NCBI GenBank assembly: GCA_031002005.1
Contig: CM061919.1
Location: forward strand, 177,365,121 to 177,429,120
From: Vandiemenella viatica
Lineage: Eukaryota > Arthropoda > Insecta > Orthoptera > Morabidae
Length of the DNA stretch: 64,000 bases
Direction of reading: 5' to 3'
Below are positions 1-10,199 of this stretch, piece after piece; position 1 is the first letter of the stretch; every line of letters starts with the position of its first letter. The translations under genes and the position numbers were made by a program. Under the pieces are notes generated by a model, which saw nothing but the letters and a program-made list of their open reading frames with translations, had not been told where the DNA came from and made no database searches.

Positions 1-839
1 CGCTCTTGCTTTGCGGAAAACTTGCCGGGAATTTAATTAAAAACGCCGAAATATAAGAGGTTGCGCAACTGTGAAATGTTGCCAACACTGTAAAAATTAC
101 ATAAAAACTATCGGTACAGCGCAAAACGTGAAAACAACATTTTGACGAAGCAAATAAACCTAATTTCAACAGGTTATTGCCAATTTCACGTCGGCTCCGA
201 AAGTGGTTCAGTCACCAATACAAACTTGTATTTGACCCTTAAAGTTCATTCCGCAAAATTTTAAAAAAATTCCTGTTTGCTTCGAAAGCAACACATTATT
301 TTTTATTGACTCGTAATGTAATCGTTGGTCATAGTCTATAACGGCCAGAGAAATTAATACACATTCCATATTATTAAACAGTTGAGCAACTCCGAAGGAA
401 TGAAATGCCCGAATATTTGATTCTTTAACATATTTTGTCCGCTTAAAATGACCTAATAACTCACGTACAACGAACAGGACCATTAACGAAAGTGGTCAGT
501 AAAATACCTGAAAAGCAAGTAAACCATAATGCATAAAATTTGGTCAAGCAACAACAGTAGTAAAAGTTTTAAGTAAATTAAAATTTGTCCTAAGTCAGAA
601 TAACAATTGGAATTCGTCATTACAGCAGACTATCAGTAATTTAAGTTGCTTTCATTAGAAACAGGTTACTGAAAAGTAGATCCACGTTTTTTCAACCGCA
701 AGATTTATCAGTATTATTTAAAGTATGAAACGCTATGAAAATCAAACTTAATGAATGTATTACGGCAATTAATTTGGTAACAGTTGTTTAGCTATTAAAC
801 TGTGGACATAACCACGAATTCCTTCTAATGGTATCTCTG

Positions 840-900
840 GTCGCTGTTTTGCGAGCGAAGGCTGACACGTGACACCGTTCTCTAACCAACAGCTACCGAG
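840..900 (+). other. candidate non-coding first exon, 3' part
   Basis: A strong splice-donor consensus (CCGAG followed by GTGAGT at 901-906) ends this stretch, 280 bp before the candidate start codon at 1182. If that exon is real, this would be the end of an untranslated first exon. No TATA box or transcription start is visible, so the upstream limit is arbitrary. This is inference from splice consensus only. Confidence 0.2.
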
Positions 901-1181
901 GTGAGTGAATGAGCTTACGAAATTATACAGTATTTATATATATTTTGTGTCACAAATTTTTTTTCTGTATTTCACTACTTTTACAGAATAATTGTCAGAG
1001 ATTTAATATTTATATTTCTTTGTACCACATACAATCTGTTTAGTTTTGGTTCAGCTTCATTGTTTGCTCCTATTTCGGATTTTACCACAAAACATTATTC
1101 TGTAATAATATATTTGTTACACATTGTACCACAACGTAAGTCTGTTTATAATAAACTGGTTATTATAAATCGTAAGCAAAC

Positions 1182-1233
1182 ATGAGTTCACAGAACGGTG
1201 AGAAAAGTATATACCCTCTACAAGATGTAAAAA
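1182..1233 (+). CDS. candidate first coding exon, possibly cytochrome b5-like (partial)
   Basis: The ATG at 1182 lies in a good insect initiation context (GCAAACATGAG, A at -3). It opens 17 codons, MSSQNGEKSIYPLQDVK, running into a consensus donor (AAAA then GTAAGT at 1234-1239) in phase 1. In the unspliced frame a stop follows at once, as expected for an exon end. The acidic/polar start followed by Y-x-L-x-x-V-K resembles the N-terminus of cytochrome b5 proteins (Y-x-L-E-E-V/I-x-K-H), small haem-binding electron carriers of the ER or outer mitochondrial membrane. The haem-ligand HPGG block would lie in a later exon and was not found downstream, so the rest would be beyond large introns or outside the window. 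A chance short ORF is the main alternative. Confidence 0.35.
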
Positions 1234-1591
1234 GTAAGTAAGCACTTACCAGTTAAAAGGGAGATGGGTATCTAATAATGGTAAAATTCTTTAATTTTAG
1301 TCACAAAATGCAGGAATGTTACATAAATTTGATTTAACAGAAAGGGTGAACCACAAAATGATCTTGAATTTGTTTTCTTTCATTTCTCAGTTACAGTAGT
1401 GCATACAAAGCTTGCAAACCATACTACACAGACGGAAAAAAAAAATCCCAACACCAAGAAAAAATTATTGTAGAGTAATGAAATTTGGACAATGCATTTG
1501 TCAAGTTAACATGTTTAATTGATTAAATTTTCAAGATCACAGGTTAATTTAAGCTCAAGAAAATGCATTTCAAATGTGAAATACTGTTAAA

Positions 1592-2172
1592 TTAATAGCC
1601 GGTGTAACCTCCAGAATTTTGAATGTAAGCCTGCAAACGTGAATGCATTGTGTCATACAGGTTTCGAATGTCACTTTGTGGTATGGAGTTCCATGCTTGT
1701 TGTACTTGTGCTGTCAATACTGGGACGGTCAGTGCTGGCTGTGGATGATGCTGGAGTTGTCGTCCAATGATATCCCATACGTGTTCAATTGGAGACAGAT
1801 CTGGTGATCTCGCAGGCCAAGGTAACATGTCGACACTCTGTAGAGCACGTTGCGAGACAACAGCGGTATGAGGGCGAGCGTTATCCTGTTGAAAAACTCC
1901 CCCTTGAATGCTGTTCATGAATGGCAGCACTACAGGTTGAATTACCAGACTGACGTACAAATTTGCAGTCAGTGTGTTTGGTATAACCACAAGAGTGCTC
2001 CTGCTGTCATAGGAAATTGCTCCCCAGACCATGACTCCAGGTGTAGGTCCAGTGTGTCTAGGCCGCAGACAGTTTGGTTGCAGGCGTTCCCCTGGCCTCC
2101 TTCTGACCAACACTCGGCCATCACTGGCACCAAGGCAGAACCTGCTTTCATCAGAAAACACAACAGATCTCC
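1592..2172 (-). pseudogene. Tc1-family transposase, catalytic half (minus copy)
   Basis: On the minus strand the sequence starting in the central spacer encodes QHWRSVVFSDESRF, then GVMVWGAISYDSR, FQQDNARPHTA, and SPDLSPIEHVWD, ending IQNSGGYTGY and a stop. These are the three catalytic blocks of a Tc1-type DDE transposase: first Asp in SDESRF, second Asp in QQDNARPH, and Glu in SPIEHVW with DD34E-like spacing. The usual ~110-130 residue paired-like DNA-binding domain is absent because the arm junction replaces it. The apparent in-frame ATG of a longer reading frame (85 extra residues) is antisense of the opposite arm and not real protein. Confidence 0.85.
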
Positions 2173-2695
2173 AGTGTTGGTCAGAAGGAGGCCAGGGGAA
2201 CGCCTGCAACCAAACTGTCTGCGGCCTAGACACACTGGACCTACACCTGGAGTCATGGTCTGGGGAGCAATTTCCTATGACAGCAGGAGCACTCTTGTGG
2301 TTATACCAAACACACTGACTGCAAATTTGTACGTCAGTCTGGTAATTCAACCTGTAGTGCTGCCATTCATGAACAGCATTCAAGGGGGAGTTTTTCAACA
2401 GGATAACGCTCGCCCTCATACCGCTGTTGTCTCGCAACGTGCTCTACAGAGTGTCGACATGTTACCTTGGCCTGCGAGATCACCAGATCTGTCTCCAATT
2501 GAACACGTATGGGATATCATTGGACGACAACTCCAGCATCATCCACAGCCAGCACTGACCGTCCCAGTATTGACAGCACAAGTACAACAAGCATGGAACT
2601 CCATACCACAAAGTGACATTCGAAACCTGTATGACACAATGCATTCACGTTTGCAGGCTTACATTCAAAATTCTGGAGGTTACACCGGCTATTAA
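2173..2695 (+). pseudogene. Tc1-family transposase, catalytic half (plus copy)
   Basis: This is the mirror copy of the minus-strand fragment, from LVRRRPGERLQ through GVMVWGAIS, QQDNARPHTA and SPDLSPIEHVWD to the same stop. It lacks the SDESRF block with the first catalytic Asp, because that block lies in the unpaired centre and is present only on the minus strand. Reading frame and sequence otherwise match the other arm. That implies recent formation or ongoing conversion between arms. Confidence 0.85.
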
Positions 2696-2861
2696 TTTAA
2701 CAGTATTTCACATTTGAAATGCATTTTCTTGAGCTTAAATTAACCTGTGATCTTGAAAATTTAATCAATTAAACATGTTAACTTGACAAATGCATTGTCC
2801 AAATTTCATTACTCTACAATAATTTTTTCTTGGTGTTGGGATTTTTTTTTCCGTCTGTGTA

Positions 2862-4540
2862 TCCCGTAGCCTAACACGTAAATACTTTAGTAGCTTATTT
2901 CTCATAAAATACTCAAATCAATAAAAAAAATCCAAAACAAAATTGCTTTTTTTCTCGAATGCCTCCCTGTTTAACTATGTCACACTCAGTGCAATAGGCG
3001 AAAAAATTTCAGCCAATTTCTTTTTTTTGGTCCTATGAAATTTCGACAAGATTAGTGCAAAGAAGCTAGAATTACTGGTGTGTGCCATGAGGATGAAAGG
3101 ACGTGAACAAATTAAAGGATACAGTTTTTACCATAGCAAAATTAGGAGAGTTGCAGTCAATCTGTGATTAATTCTCAGTGTATTAGGTATTCACTATGTC
3201 CACAATTTGTTTGGCAACGTCTTCAAGACAAACTGTAATATTGCGACTACAGTGCTGAAAAAACTTTTTGTATAATTCAAGTTTTAAAGCAAAAACAAAT
3301 ATCGGATAATTTATTTCAATTTACTCTCCCATTTCATGGGTGCAGGAAGACCCGATTTTTCAGTTTAAACAGTACAGTGAATAAAATAATAAACATCTTC
3401 AAGAATCACTAAATTATTATTTTTTAACGAAAGTGGTACGATCTATTTAAATCAAACAGTTAAAAGGTGGAAATAATAACAATGCTATAATTAACACATA
3501 TAGCTTCGCCAATTAATATACTGTTCGTGTGGCGCTGAAAAACAGGTGCCACTAACCGAAAAATTCAGTTGAACCTTAAAATATGTTACAGCATATATGC
3601 AACACTATAAAATTCAAAATTTATTCAACAGGTAGGGAAAACCTTTATTTTGCACTGTTGTTTCGTTTAATATTGTTACTGAACAGTTGATCATTACTAA
3701 CAAAGTTTTAACTAAATTTGAGGTAGAATCTTCAGTAACGCAGTTGTCATTTTACGGTAATTTTTGTTTTTTTTAATTGTGACATCCAAAGGAGATACGA
3801 TTTGTGTCTTTCTGCGCTCCACATTATCAGGGAAGAGACGGGACAAAATTGATGTAAAACTAGTGCTTCCTAAAGCACTAGTGATTGAAGCATTGTTTCT
3901 CCGGTCGCAAATCCACTGTCATTCAAGTGATGGTCTGTATGTGTAAGTACTGCTTCTTCCGTCCATTCCTTGAACAAATCTTCTGCTGCCTTTGCTTTCA
4001 TCATAACTCGTACGTGTGTGGCTGGCAGAAGCAGTACATTTTCTATTTCATAGGAGTAACATGATTTTCTCACAATTTTATCTCTTTTCCCGTTACACTC
4101 AATGTCACAGTTAGCTTTTACTAAGCAGAAAACAGTCTTCTGTTACGTATTCGGACGAGTCGTACTCTGTGGTAATCTTTGATCACGATTAAACCTGATT
4201 TCGATTCAAATAAGGTGAGAAAAGTGTTTTCCTTGCAGTTCTTGCGTATTTAGTGCTTTCGAAGTACCTTTAACTCCTGCAATTATTATAGTGATTATAG
4301 TAACTGATGTAGGAAGAAGACTAACATAAACTATCTTAAGCTTATTGTTGCAGCATCCATATTTTGTTACAGCTCATTCTTTGATCCAATTACCCTGAGA
4401 TGCCAAATCTAATAATGGATCCTCTGATATAGGTATCATGTTGATATTTACTATCTTTCTTTCTTAGAATGTAGGCCTATCAACTGCGTTTATACTTAAA
4501 TGTTTTCAATCTTCTTTGAGCCTTTCCTTCTCTACCTGCG
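2862..4540. other. no recognisable feature
   Basis: AT-rich unique-looking sequence. It contains a 9-bp-stem hairpin (CTAGTGCTT...AAGCACTAG) at about 3859-3882. A 67-residue minus-strand open frame (3870-4073) contains EIENVLLLPATHVRV, which could not be assigned. Confidence 0.5.
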
Positions 4541-4544
4541 TCCA

Positions 4545-5135
4545 ATTTCTTCCACTGGTTGATTTTTCATTCTTTCTTGTTGGGTTTCCTCTCTAAGACA
4601 TGTTTGTCATTTAGTGATTCTGTGCTGATTCCTGCGTTTTTTATATCTTTTTCTATTTGCTAGAGCCATTTGAGTTTGGATTTGTAGCTGTTTGTCAAGT
4701 CAAATATTTGTTTGCTTAATATATCATTATCCATTATTTGTATGTGCCCATTGAATCGTATATTGTTTTACTCACCGCATGTAATGTCTTTCAATATATT
4801 TCTTTGTTTGATCACTAATTTGTAATCTGATCCACTATTGATTTTAAGCCCTAGTATTTATCTCAAAATTCTTATTTCAAATTTCTTTAGATTTTCCAGA
4901 TCTCCAGTTCTGCGTACATCTGCAAGTATAGCGAAATCACCCGCAAATGCTAGGCAATTAATTTCAACGCCTTTGTTTTTTCTTCCCATTTTTTTGTTGA
5001 AATTTTGTCTTCCTTCACTTTACTATTCCAAATTCCTACAATTATTTTTAATGGATGACAATCCATCACCCTGCCGCACACCTGTATCTATCTTGATAGG
5101 TTTTCAGATTTCACCATAAATTTTACTTTTGAAAC
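4545..5135 (-). pseudogene. LINE reverse transcriptase fragment (RTE-like), decayed
   Basis: Translation of the minus strand in shifting frames gives TGVRQGDGLS (RT motif with QGD), then a KMGRKNKGVEINCLAFAGDFAILAD-type block. The second block corresponds to the catalytic 'FADD' motif, with the first Asp changed to Gly (FAGD). Further downstream the reading resembles the RT thumb/connector. Stops and frameshifts are frequent, so this is an old 5'- and 3'-truncated copy. Order and motifs fit non-LTR retrotransposons of the RTE/Jockey type; the exact clade cannot be settled here. Confidence 0.65.
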
Positions 5136-5339
5136 TGTGTCTGTAAGTGTTTCAAGTATTTAGGTTTGCCAATTCAGACTTCACTCCAAATTCGAGAATA
5201 CTTTACTTTATTATTCATTTCCTTGGCCAACCAGCAGTGTTTAGGTGGGATAAATAAATCAGGAAAAGATGAAGAACAGAACTAATGCAGACGGCAGCGT
5301 AAAGAAATTTAGAATTTTTCCCATAGTCGTTTAACAAAA

Positions 5340-5650
5340 GACGATCTGAAAATGACCACCCCGTTGCTTGGCCCGTTCTTAGCTTCGCCAACCCAGCCCC
5401 TAAACGTGCTCGCGATGCAGGCCCGCACGACGAGCTCGTTGCCCCCGCTCGCTGGCCAGTCCCCCCTCCCTTTTCCTGTAGCGCAGCCATTGCTCCGGCG
5501 CCAACGACCGCCACGGAGTGTGCGACCCAGTTTGACGGGCACTGGCGTTAGTTCTGCAACGCTGATTGCGGTGCTTGAACCCTTAAAGCCGTACGACACA
5601 AAATGCGGAAATCGTGGGGCATCCACCCCGCGCAGCTCGGGGTAGCTAAC
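5340..5650. other. GC-rich island of unknown origin
   Basis: An abrupt ~300-bp GC-rich, CpG-containing patch within AT-rich DNA. It has overlapping open frames on both strands (97 and ~100 residues) rich in Pro, Arg and Ser. Openness in several frames is typical of GC-rich non-coding DNA and no family was recognised. It could be an unmethylated regulatory patch or a piece of an unrecognised repeat. Confidence 0.4.
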
Positions 5651-5892
5651 AATGTCTCCGCCAGTCGTTGAATCTCTCAGAAAGCCTTCTACATAGTGTC
5701 ACACAAACACCTCTTAATGAAGATTAGAGCATAATTATGTACTGTTGTAACAGATATTTTAAAGGATGCATTAATTCCTAGCTGGACGATACCTTTATGA
5801 CGTCATAGAAGCGGAAGGACCAATTCTGTTCCTGATATGTGTAAACTCTATTGGAGAGGTGTGATCGAAGGATTTCCCGGCTTGTCGCTGAA

Positions 5893-6113
5893 ATATAATC
5901 TTCATGGGTTTCCTGGCGGATGATGTTGATCAAAGGAGAGCTTTCGGTAGCGTACTCTTCCGCCATCTACAAGTCCGATGCTCCCGCTATGACAACCAGA
6001 GTTGCTCGGTTGTCGCAGCGGGAGCATCAGTCCTGAAGATGGCGGCAGAGTACGCCACCGAAAGCTCGCCTTTCATCAACATCATCCGGCAGGGAACCCG
6101 CGAAGATTTAATT
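5893..6113. repeat. fold-back (long inverted repeat) element
   Basis: Two ~100-bp arms are imperfect inverted copies: one arm reads GGCGGAAGAGTACGCTACC on the complement, the other GGCGGCAGAGTACGCCACC. They meet at a strong hairpin at 5977-6028 (GATGCTCCCGCT...AGCGGGAGCATC with an inner GACAACC/GGTTGTC pair). The arms share the same short open frame (AEEYATESSPLINIIRQ on one, AAEYATESSPFINIIRQ on the other). The structure fits a fold-back/MITE-like element; no target duplication was identified. Confidence 0.7.
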
Positions 6114-6920
6114 TATATTGGAGACAATGTTAACAGACTGTAAGACTGTTTCGCTGATGATACAGTTGTCCATCGGGGGGAAATCAGTTCTGCTGTTTGC
6201 ATAATTAATATGATCTCGGCGTATTTTCAAATGGTGTAATAAATGCAAGGTGATACGCATAGTAAATAAAAAGAAACTACTTTCCCGTTAGTACAAAGTA
6301 ATCTGTGCAGTCCATGGAAAAGCCGATTCCTATAGATACTTAGGTGTAAATATATTAACCACCGTGTTGTGTGATTAACACATAAAATAGGTCGAAATCT
6401 GAAGAATTGAAATGTCTCTATAAACGAAACAGTGTCTTCGTCTGGAGTTCTGGACTTCACATTGCATGCGACTGATAAATAATATCTGAAACATACAGAG
6501 AAGTGTCGTAGATTTGATACAGAGATTCTGTGTTATATTGCCAAAATAGTTTCCTGTATGACTTCATCGACGAATATGCAGATAACTTCTATCGATTACG
6601 GATGCAGTGAGGTACCATTTCCTACGTCCTTCGGTAACGATGACAGAACAGAAAATACCATAGAAATAACATGCCGTACAATTCCCTATATCAGTTCTTT
6701 CTTTTTTGTGTTTCCACGGATTGGAATATACAGGATAGTAACTAGTTTTGATACAAAGCACCCTCTGCAAATCCGTTTTCTGTGAACTGAGTATCGATGT
6801 AGATTACAAAACGAGATGTAATCGCTACGTTAGTTTCTTCAGTGAGTGCCATACCCGTATCTGAGTGTCGGGTATTACCAAAAGGAATGTTTACCCCTCC
6901 ATGGTAACGTCCCGGGGATG
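6114..6920. other. no recognisable feature
   Basis: AT-rich sequence with only short open frames on both strands. No motif, repeat boundary or splice pattern could be supported. Confidence 0.4.
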
Positions 6921-6924
6921 ATAA

Positions 6925-7345
6925 ACTAGAGTGTTTTCCCGTTACTTCCCCATTTCAACATTGTTCGTAAGTGTTATTCTGTTTATCACTGTGATGATGT
7001 GTTTGTGTTGTCGATGAGAAATGAAAGAAGGGGTATGATGCAACTCTTAGCCGACACATTCAACCCTACTATTCCCAAAAATACCAAGTGGGCCACCAAG
7101 TTCAATGACTTCACTCGACGGACGAATGACCATCAACAGTGCCGTGTGCTCTCAATCCATACGCACTGCGCAGTGGTTTGGGATTTAACCCAGCGCTTTG
7201 ATGCACAACCTGGTGATTAGGATCTGTGCACCACCACATCTACTCTGCCGGCCGTATCCTGTTGACGAAAATTTCTTTACCACAAAAACTTGAACCAGCT
7301 AAACCATGTGTTAGCGCCGAACACCATTCGCTCCAAAATGAGCCA
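6925..7345 (-). repeat. SINE-4 family copy, tRNA-like, diverged
   Basis: Matches the copy at about 57,785-58,235 along its length: TTTCCCGTT near the start, GTTTGTGTTGT, AACCCAG...TTTG, TTGCACCACCA-like, CCTGCCGGCC and TTGACGA. The tRNA-like head is at the high-coordinate end in reverse complement (CTTGAACCAG as a relic B box near 7290). Both copies lie in the same orientation. Decay is advanced. Confidence 0.5.
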
Positions 7346-8121
7346 AAGAGGCGGTGACCGTGGATTGTAGTAGAGCGTTAATCATGTTGAAGAAACTCAC
7401 ACTATTTTGAACAATTTCCTAAAACTTTTCGCTGCCATGGCGATTGGAAACAAGTGTGTAAAATCTGTCGTTCTCACACTACTTACAGTGTTAAATTTTT
7501 ATACGGAAATTTAAGGTAATGCTTCACTAAACAAAAGGTAAAATCATTAGAAGAGAAAAGAAACGAAGGGAAATCGTGTACCACAAAAACGTAGTCTTTC
7601 TTTGAGCAGGTATAAGGTACTGAGAAGTGCAAGGGTTCTGATGAGAAATTAGTATCGTCTTCCAACGCAATATTGGCATCTCCTTCATGAGACTCAACGT
7701 TTTTGCACCAACGAGGGGCACAATGTATTACCCGGTTCTTGTCAAGAGGTTAATAAAAGGCAACAAGAGCAAAGGGGCCGAATTTCTACCTGGTTTGGAA
7801 AGAGCCCTCAAGGACAGAAGGTAAATAATTATATACACCACTGAGATAAGTCAATGGGAAATCACCAAATTAAAAACTCAAATGGTATCCCGGGAAAAGT
7901 AATTCATTGCGTTACGTAGTGACAGCTTCTTCATAGGTAAATAATTCTGCAGCAAATAGTCCATCCTCCTGGTGGATATCGGGATGGGAAATAGTCAGGG
8001 AGTCCTCAGAAAGAGAATCGAAAGAAACATGTGGCAAGTAAGAAATCGGGATGTTCGAATTCTGAATAAATAAAACACAGTAGAGAATTTGAAGAAGAGA
8101 TGGGCCAGCTACATTTAGATA
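7346..8121. other. no recognisable feature
   Basis: AT-rich sequence between a SINE and a mariner. Only short, unrecognised open frames are present. Confidence 0.4.
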
Positions 8122-8123
8122 TA

Positions 8124-9226
8124 CGGTGTGTATCAAAAATTTGGCACGTCTATTTTTCTGAAACTAATAAACATACACAATGAATTTTGTTTTTTGATGA
8201 CCGGGAAACTCAAAAAGTTTTTTTTTCATACCTTTTCATAGGTGTTCAATATCCCCCCTTGAGATACATGGCATATGTCAATGTGGTATTCAATTTCTTC
8301 CCACACTGCAGCGAGCATGTCTTCAGTGACAGCTTCCACAGCAGCTGCTATGTGATGTCTCAGTTCATTCATTGTTGTTGGTAACGGAGGCACATAAACA
8401 AAGTCTTTTATAAACCCCCACAAAAAATAATCACACACAGGCAGGTCCGGTGACCTTGGAGGCCAGTACTGTATTCTTGGCAAAGAAAAATGGACCGTGC
8501 ACCTTTTCCCGTGAATCTGCACAAAACACATTCAATTTTGGAGAGTCCCTCTCATGTTGTACAACTTTATGTGGTTGTTCCATACCCCATATTCTCACAT
8601 TATGACGGTTCAATTTACCGTTTAAACACTAAGCATGGAAGAATCTGTCATCCTCCATCTGGCCAAAAACGAAATTACAGAACTCCACACGATGTTGTTT
8701 GTCACCTTCACGAAGAGCTTGCAGTAGCTGAATTTTGTATGGTTACATGTGTAAACGTCGACGCAACACACTACAGACGGACATCGGGGGCATGTTGAGC
8801 TGTCGAGCTGCACGGCGAATGGATTTCTGCGGACTCCTTGTGAACGTATGGTGGATGCGTTCAACGTCTGCGTCAGACATTCGCGGGCGGCCCGGCGATT
8901 TGCCTTTGTTTCTCGGATTTCCATCGTCTAATGCTCTGTGCTGTAGGAGGATCCACACCATACCTAGTACGAAAGTCATGCTGAACAGTTGTTACTGACC
9001 CGCACTGTGCAAAACGAGGAACACAAAACGCTTTCTGTTTTCCCGACGCCATTTTTACAAGCACTGAAGTGGGCGCACACTGCTGCTACCTAACGGGAAC
9101 CATGTAAAACTCGAGAGTTTGCTCTTTCCAACGGTACGTTGTTTACGCACATATGTCAAATAACATAATACTCGTAGTTATGATTTTTTTTAAAAAAAAT
9201 CGGATGAATCTTTTTGATACACCCTG
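8124..9226. mobile_element. mariner-like element, decayed
   Basis: Flanked by TA at 8122-8123 and 9227-9228. The left end CGGTGTGTATCAAAAA and the right end (complement) CAGGGTGTATCAAAAA form the terminal inverted repeats. It encloses a broken minus-strand transposase. At about 1.1 kb it is short for this group because of an internal deletion. TIR sequence, TA target and coding content agree. Confidence 0.88.
8226..9052 (-). pseudogene. mariner-like transposase (DUF4817-type N-terminus), broken
   Basis: The minus strand starts at an ATG whose complement is at 9050-9052 with MASGKQKAFC..FAQCGSVTTVQ, the N-terminal helix-turn-helix seen in DUF4817-type mariner transposases. After frameshifts come GRPRMSDADVERI (linker/second HTH), then RHNVRIWGMEQPHKV, HERDSPKLNVFCA and VHGPFFFAKNT of the catalytic core. 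The block with the second catalytic Asp (normally QQDGAPPH) is missing: FFFAKNT is joined out of frame to QYWPPRSPDLPVCDYFLWG, the third motif region with a final Asp. It ends near 8226. The protein is dead through deletion and at least three frameshifts. Confidence 0.85.
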
Positions 9227-9228
9227 TA

Positions 9229-9880
9229 TTATAAATTGCTGAGGTTAAAAAGAAAGGTGTCCGGAATTATGGAGAATAAAGAATGATTATCGCAGAAGCC
9301 ATCAACGAGGATCTATGGATTTTCTAATCAAAAATGGATGAATTATTAATGAGCAGATTAATGAAAGAACTATATTGACCATGATTAAAACTATTTTTTC
9401 ACACTGTGGACTATTTATGGTAGCTTCTCATGGCCCGTGGTTTTGTAGGCCACGGCATGCAGCCCAATTGTACGAATCAGCACGCGTCACAGGCTAGCCC
9501 TCGCCTCCTCGCAGCTACCTCCCCATTACGTTGCCTAGTGTCGTTTCAGCTACCCGGGCGTTTGATGTTTACCGACTGGACGACGGATAGAGGTGCGTCA
9601 TCCCTGCCAGTAGCCACTCCCGCTGTTTATAGTTAGACCGGCGCGGCCGCCAAATGCACAGGCCGTGGGTATCCACTTTATGAAACCAGTTACCTGTTGC
9701 ACAGGTAGCTAGTGTGAATTAAGAAGGGGGAGGCCCCACCACAGATATAGCCAGATTTGTTAGATCTGGAACGTTTATCATATTAAGGTTGGAATGCTTG
9801 TGTTGCCACCTGGATCCGAAACGTGTAACATACTTATGTTTGAGAAATATGTTTTTGTTTTTCAAAAGTGTATATATGGG
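9229..9880. other. unassigned, with a GC-richer patch at 9420-9670
   Basis: The middle 250 bp is GC-richer (CCGGCGCGGCCGCC near 9640). It contains related GGCCGTGG/GGCCACGG words in both orientations. No coding or mobile family was recognised. Confidence 0.35.
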
Positions 9881-10010
9881 GTGGAGATTAGGAACCATCC
9901 CTGCATTCGCCTAGGTGACTGCGGGAAACCGACTAAAATCCACGATAAGTACGGCCGGTACATCGCGTCCAGGATTCGAAACCTGTTCACTTTAAAACTT
10001 ATCGAACCAC
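9880..10010 (-). repeat. SINE-5 family fragment, tRNA-like
   Basis: On the minus strand the sequence reads GGTTTCGAATCCTGGAC (B-box-like), then TTTCCCGCAGTCACCTAGGC and AATGCAGGGATGGTTCC. A second copy of the same arrangement is at 15,935-16,065. Only the head and middle are recognisable. Confidence 0.5.
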
Positions 10011-10044
10011 CGTGATAGCGCCTTATTTCTGTATTTTGCTGTGG

Positions 10045-10190
10045 CGTTTCGAAGGAACAATCCCGAGATTCGCCTGTCGTGATTTCTGAAAACCATGGAA
10101 AACCTAAATCCAGTTGACTGTACTGGTATTCGAACCGGCGTCCTTCCGAATGAGTGGGCAGATCACTCACCCACAACACTCGATATGGCG
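10045..10190 (-). repeat. SINE-2 family copy, tRNA-like, 3'-truncated
   Basis: In reverse complement it reads GTGTTGTGGGTGAGTGATCT, CATTCGGAAGGACGCCGG, GTTCGAATACC (B box), then GGTTTTCCATGGTTTT and a GGGATTGTTCCTTCGAA block. This is the diagnostic order of the SINE-2 family seen throughout the window. The 3' third is lost. Confidence 0.75.
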
Positions 10191-10199
10191 TCTTATCGG

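Larger units (their letters stand above)
1427..2859. mobile_element. palindromic Tc1-type element (two half-elements head to head)
   Basis: The element is flanked by TA on both sides (1425-1426 and 2860-2861), the Tc1/mariner target duplication. It begins CACAGACGG and ends CCGTCTGTG. The inverted identity runs through the whole element: arms 1427-2114 (688 bp) and 2173-2859 (687 bp) appear identical apart from an A-run of 10 against 9. Only a 58-bp centre (2115-2172) is unpaired. Each arm carries the 3' half of a transposase gene and the same terminal repeat, so a normal single-copy Tc1 has become a giant hairpin. No copy retains the N-terminal DNA-binding domain. Confidence 0.9.

Noticed and set aside
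883..900. 8-nt microexon CTACCGAG between CAACAG and GTGAGT
   Set aside because: The upstream acceptor lacks a pyrimidine tract; the donor alone is better explained as the end of a longer first exon or chance.
1592..2695. Two 281-residue open frames read as complete transposases
   Set aside because: The first ~85 residues of each are antisense of the opposite palindrome arm. Only the C-terminal ~195 residues are transposase, and the DNA-binding domain is absent.
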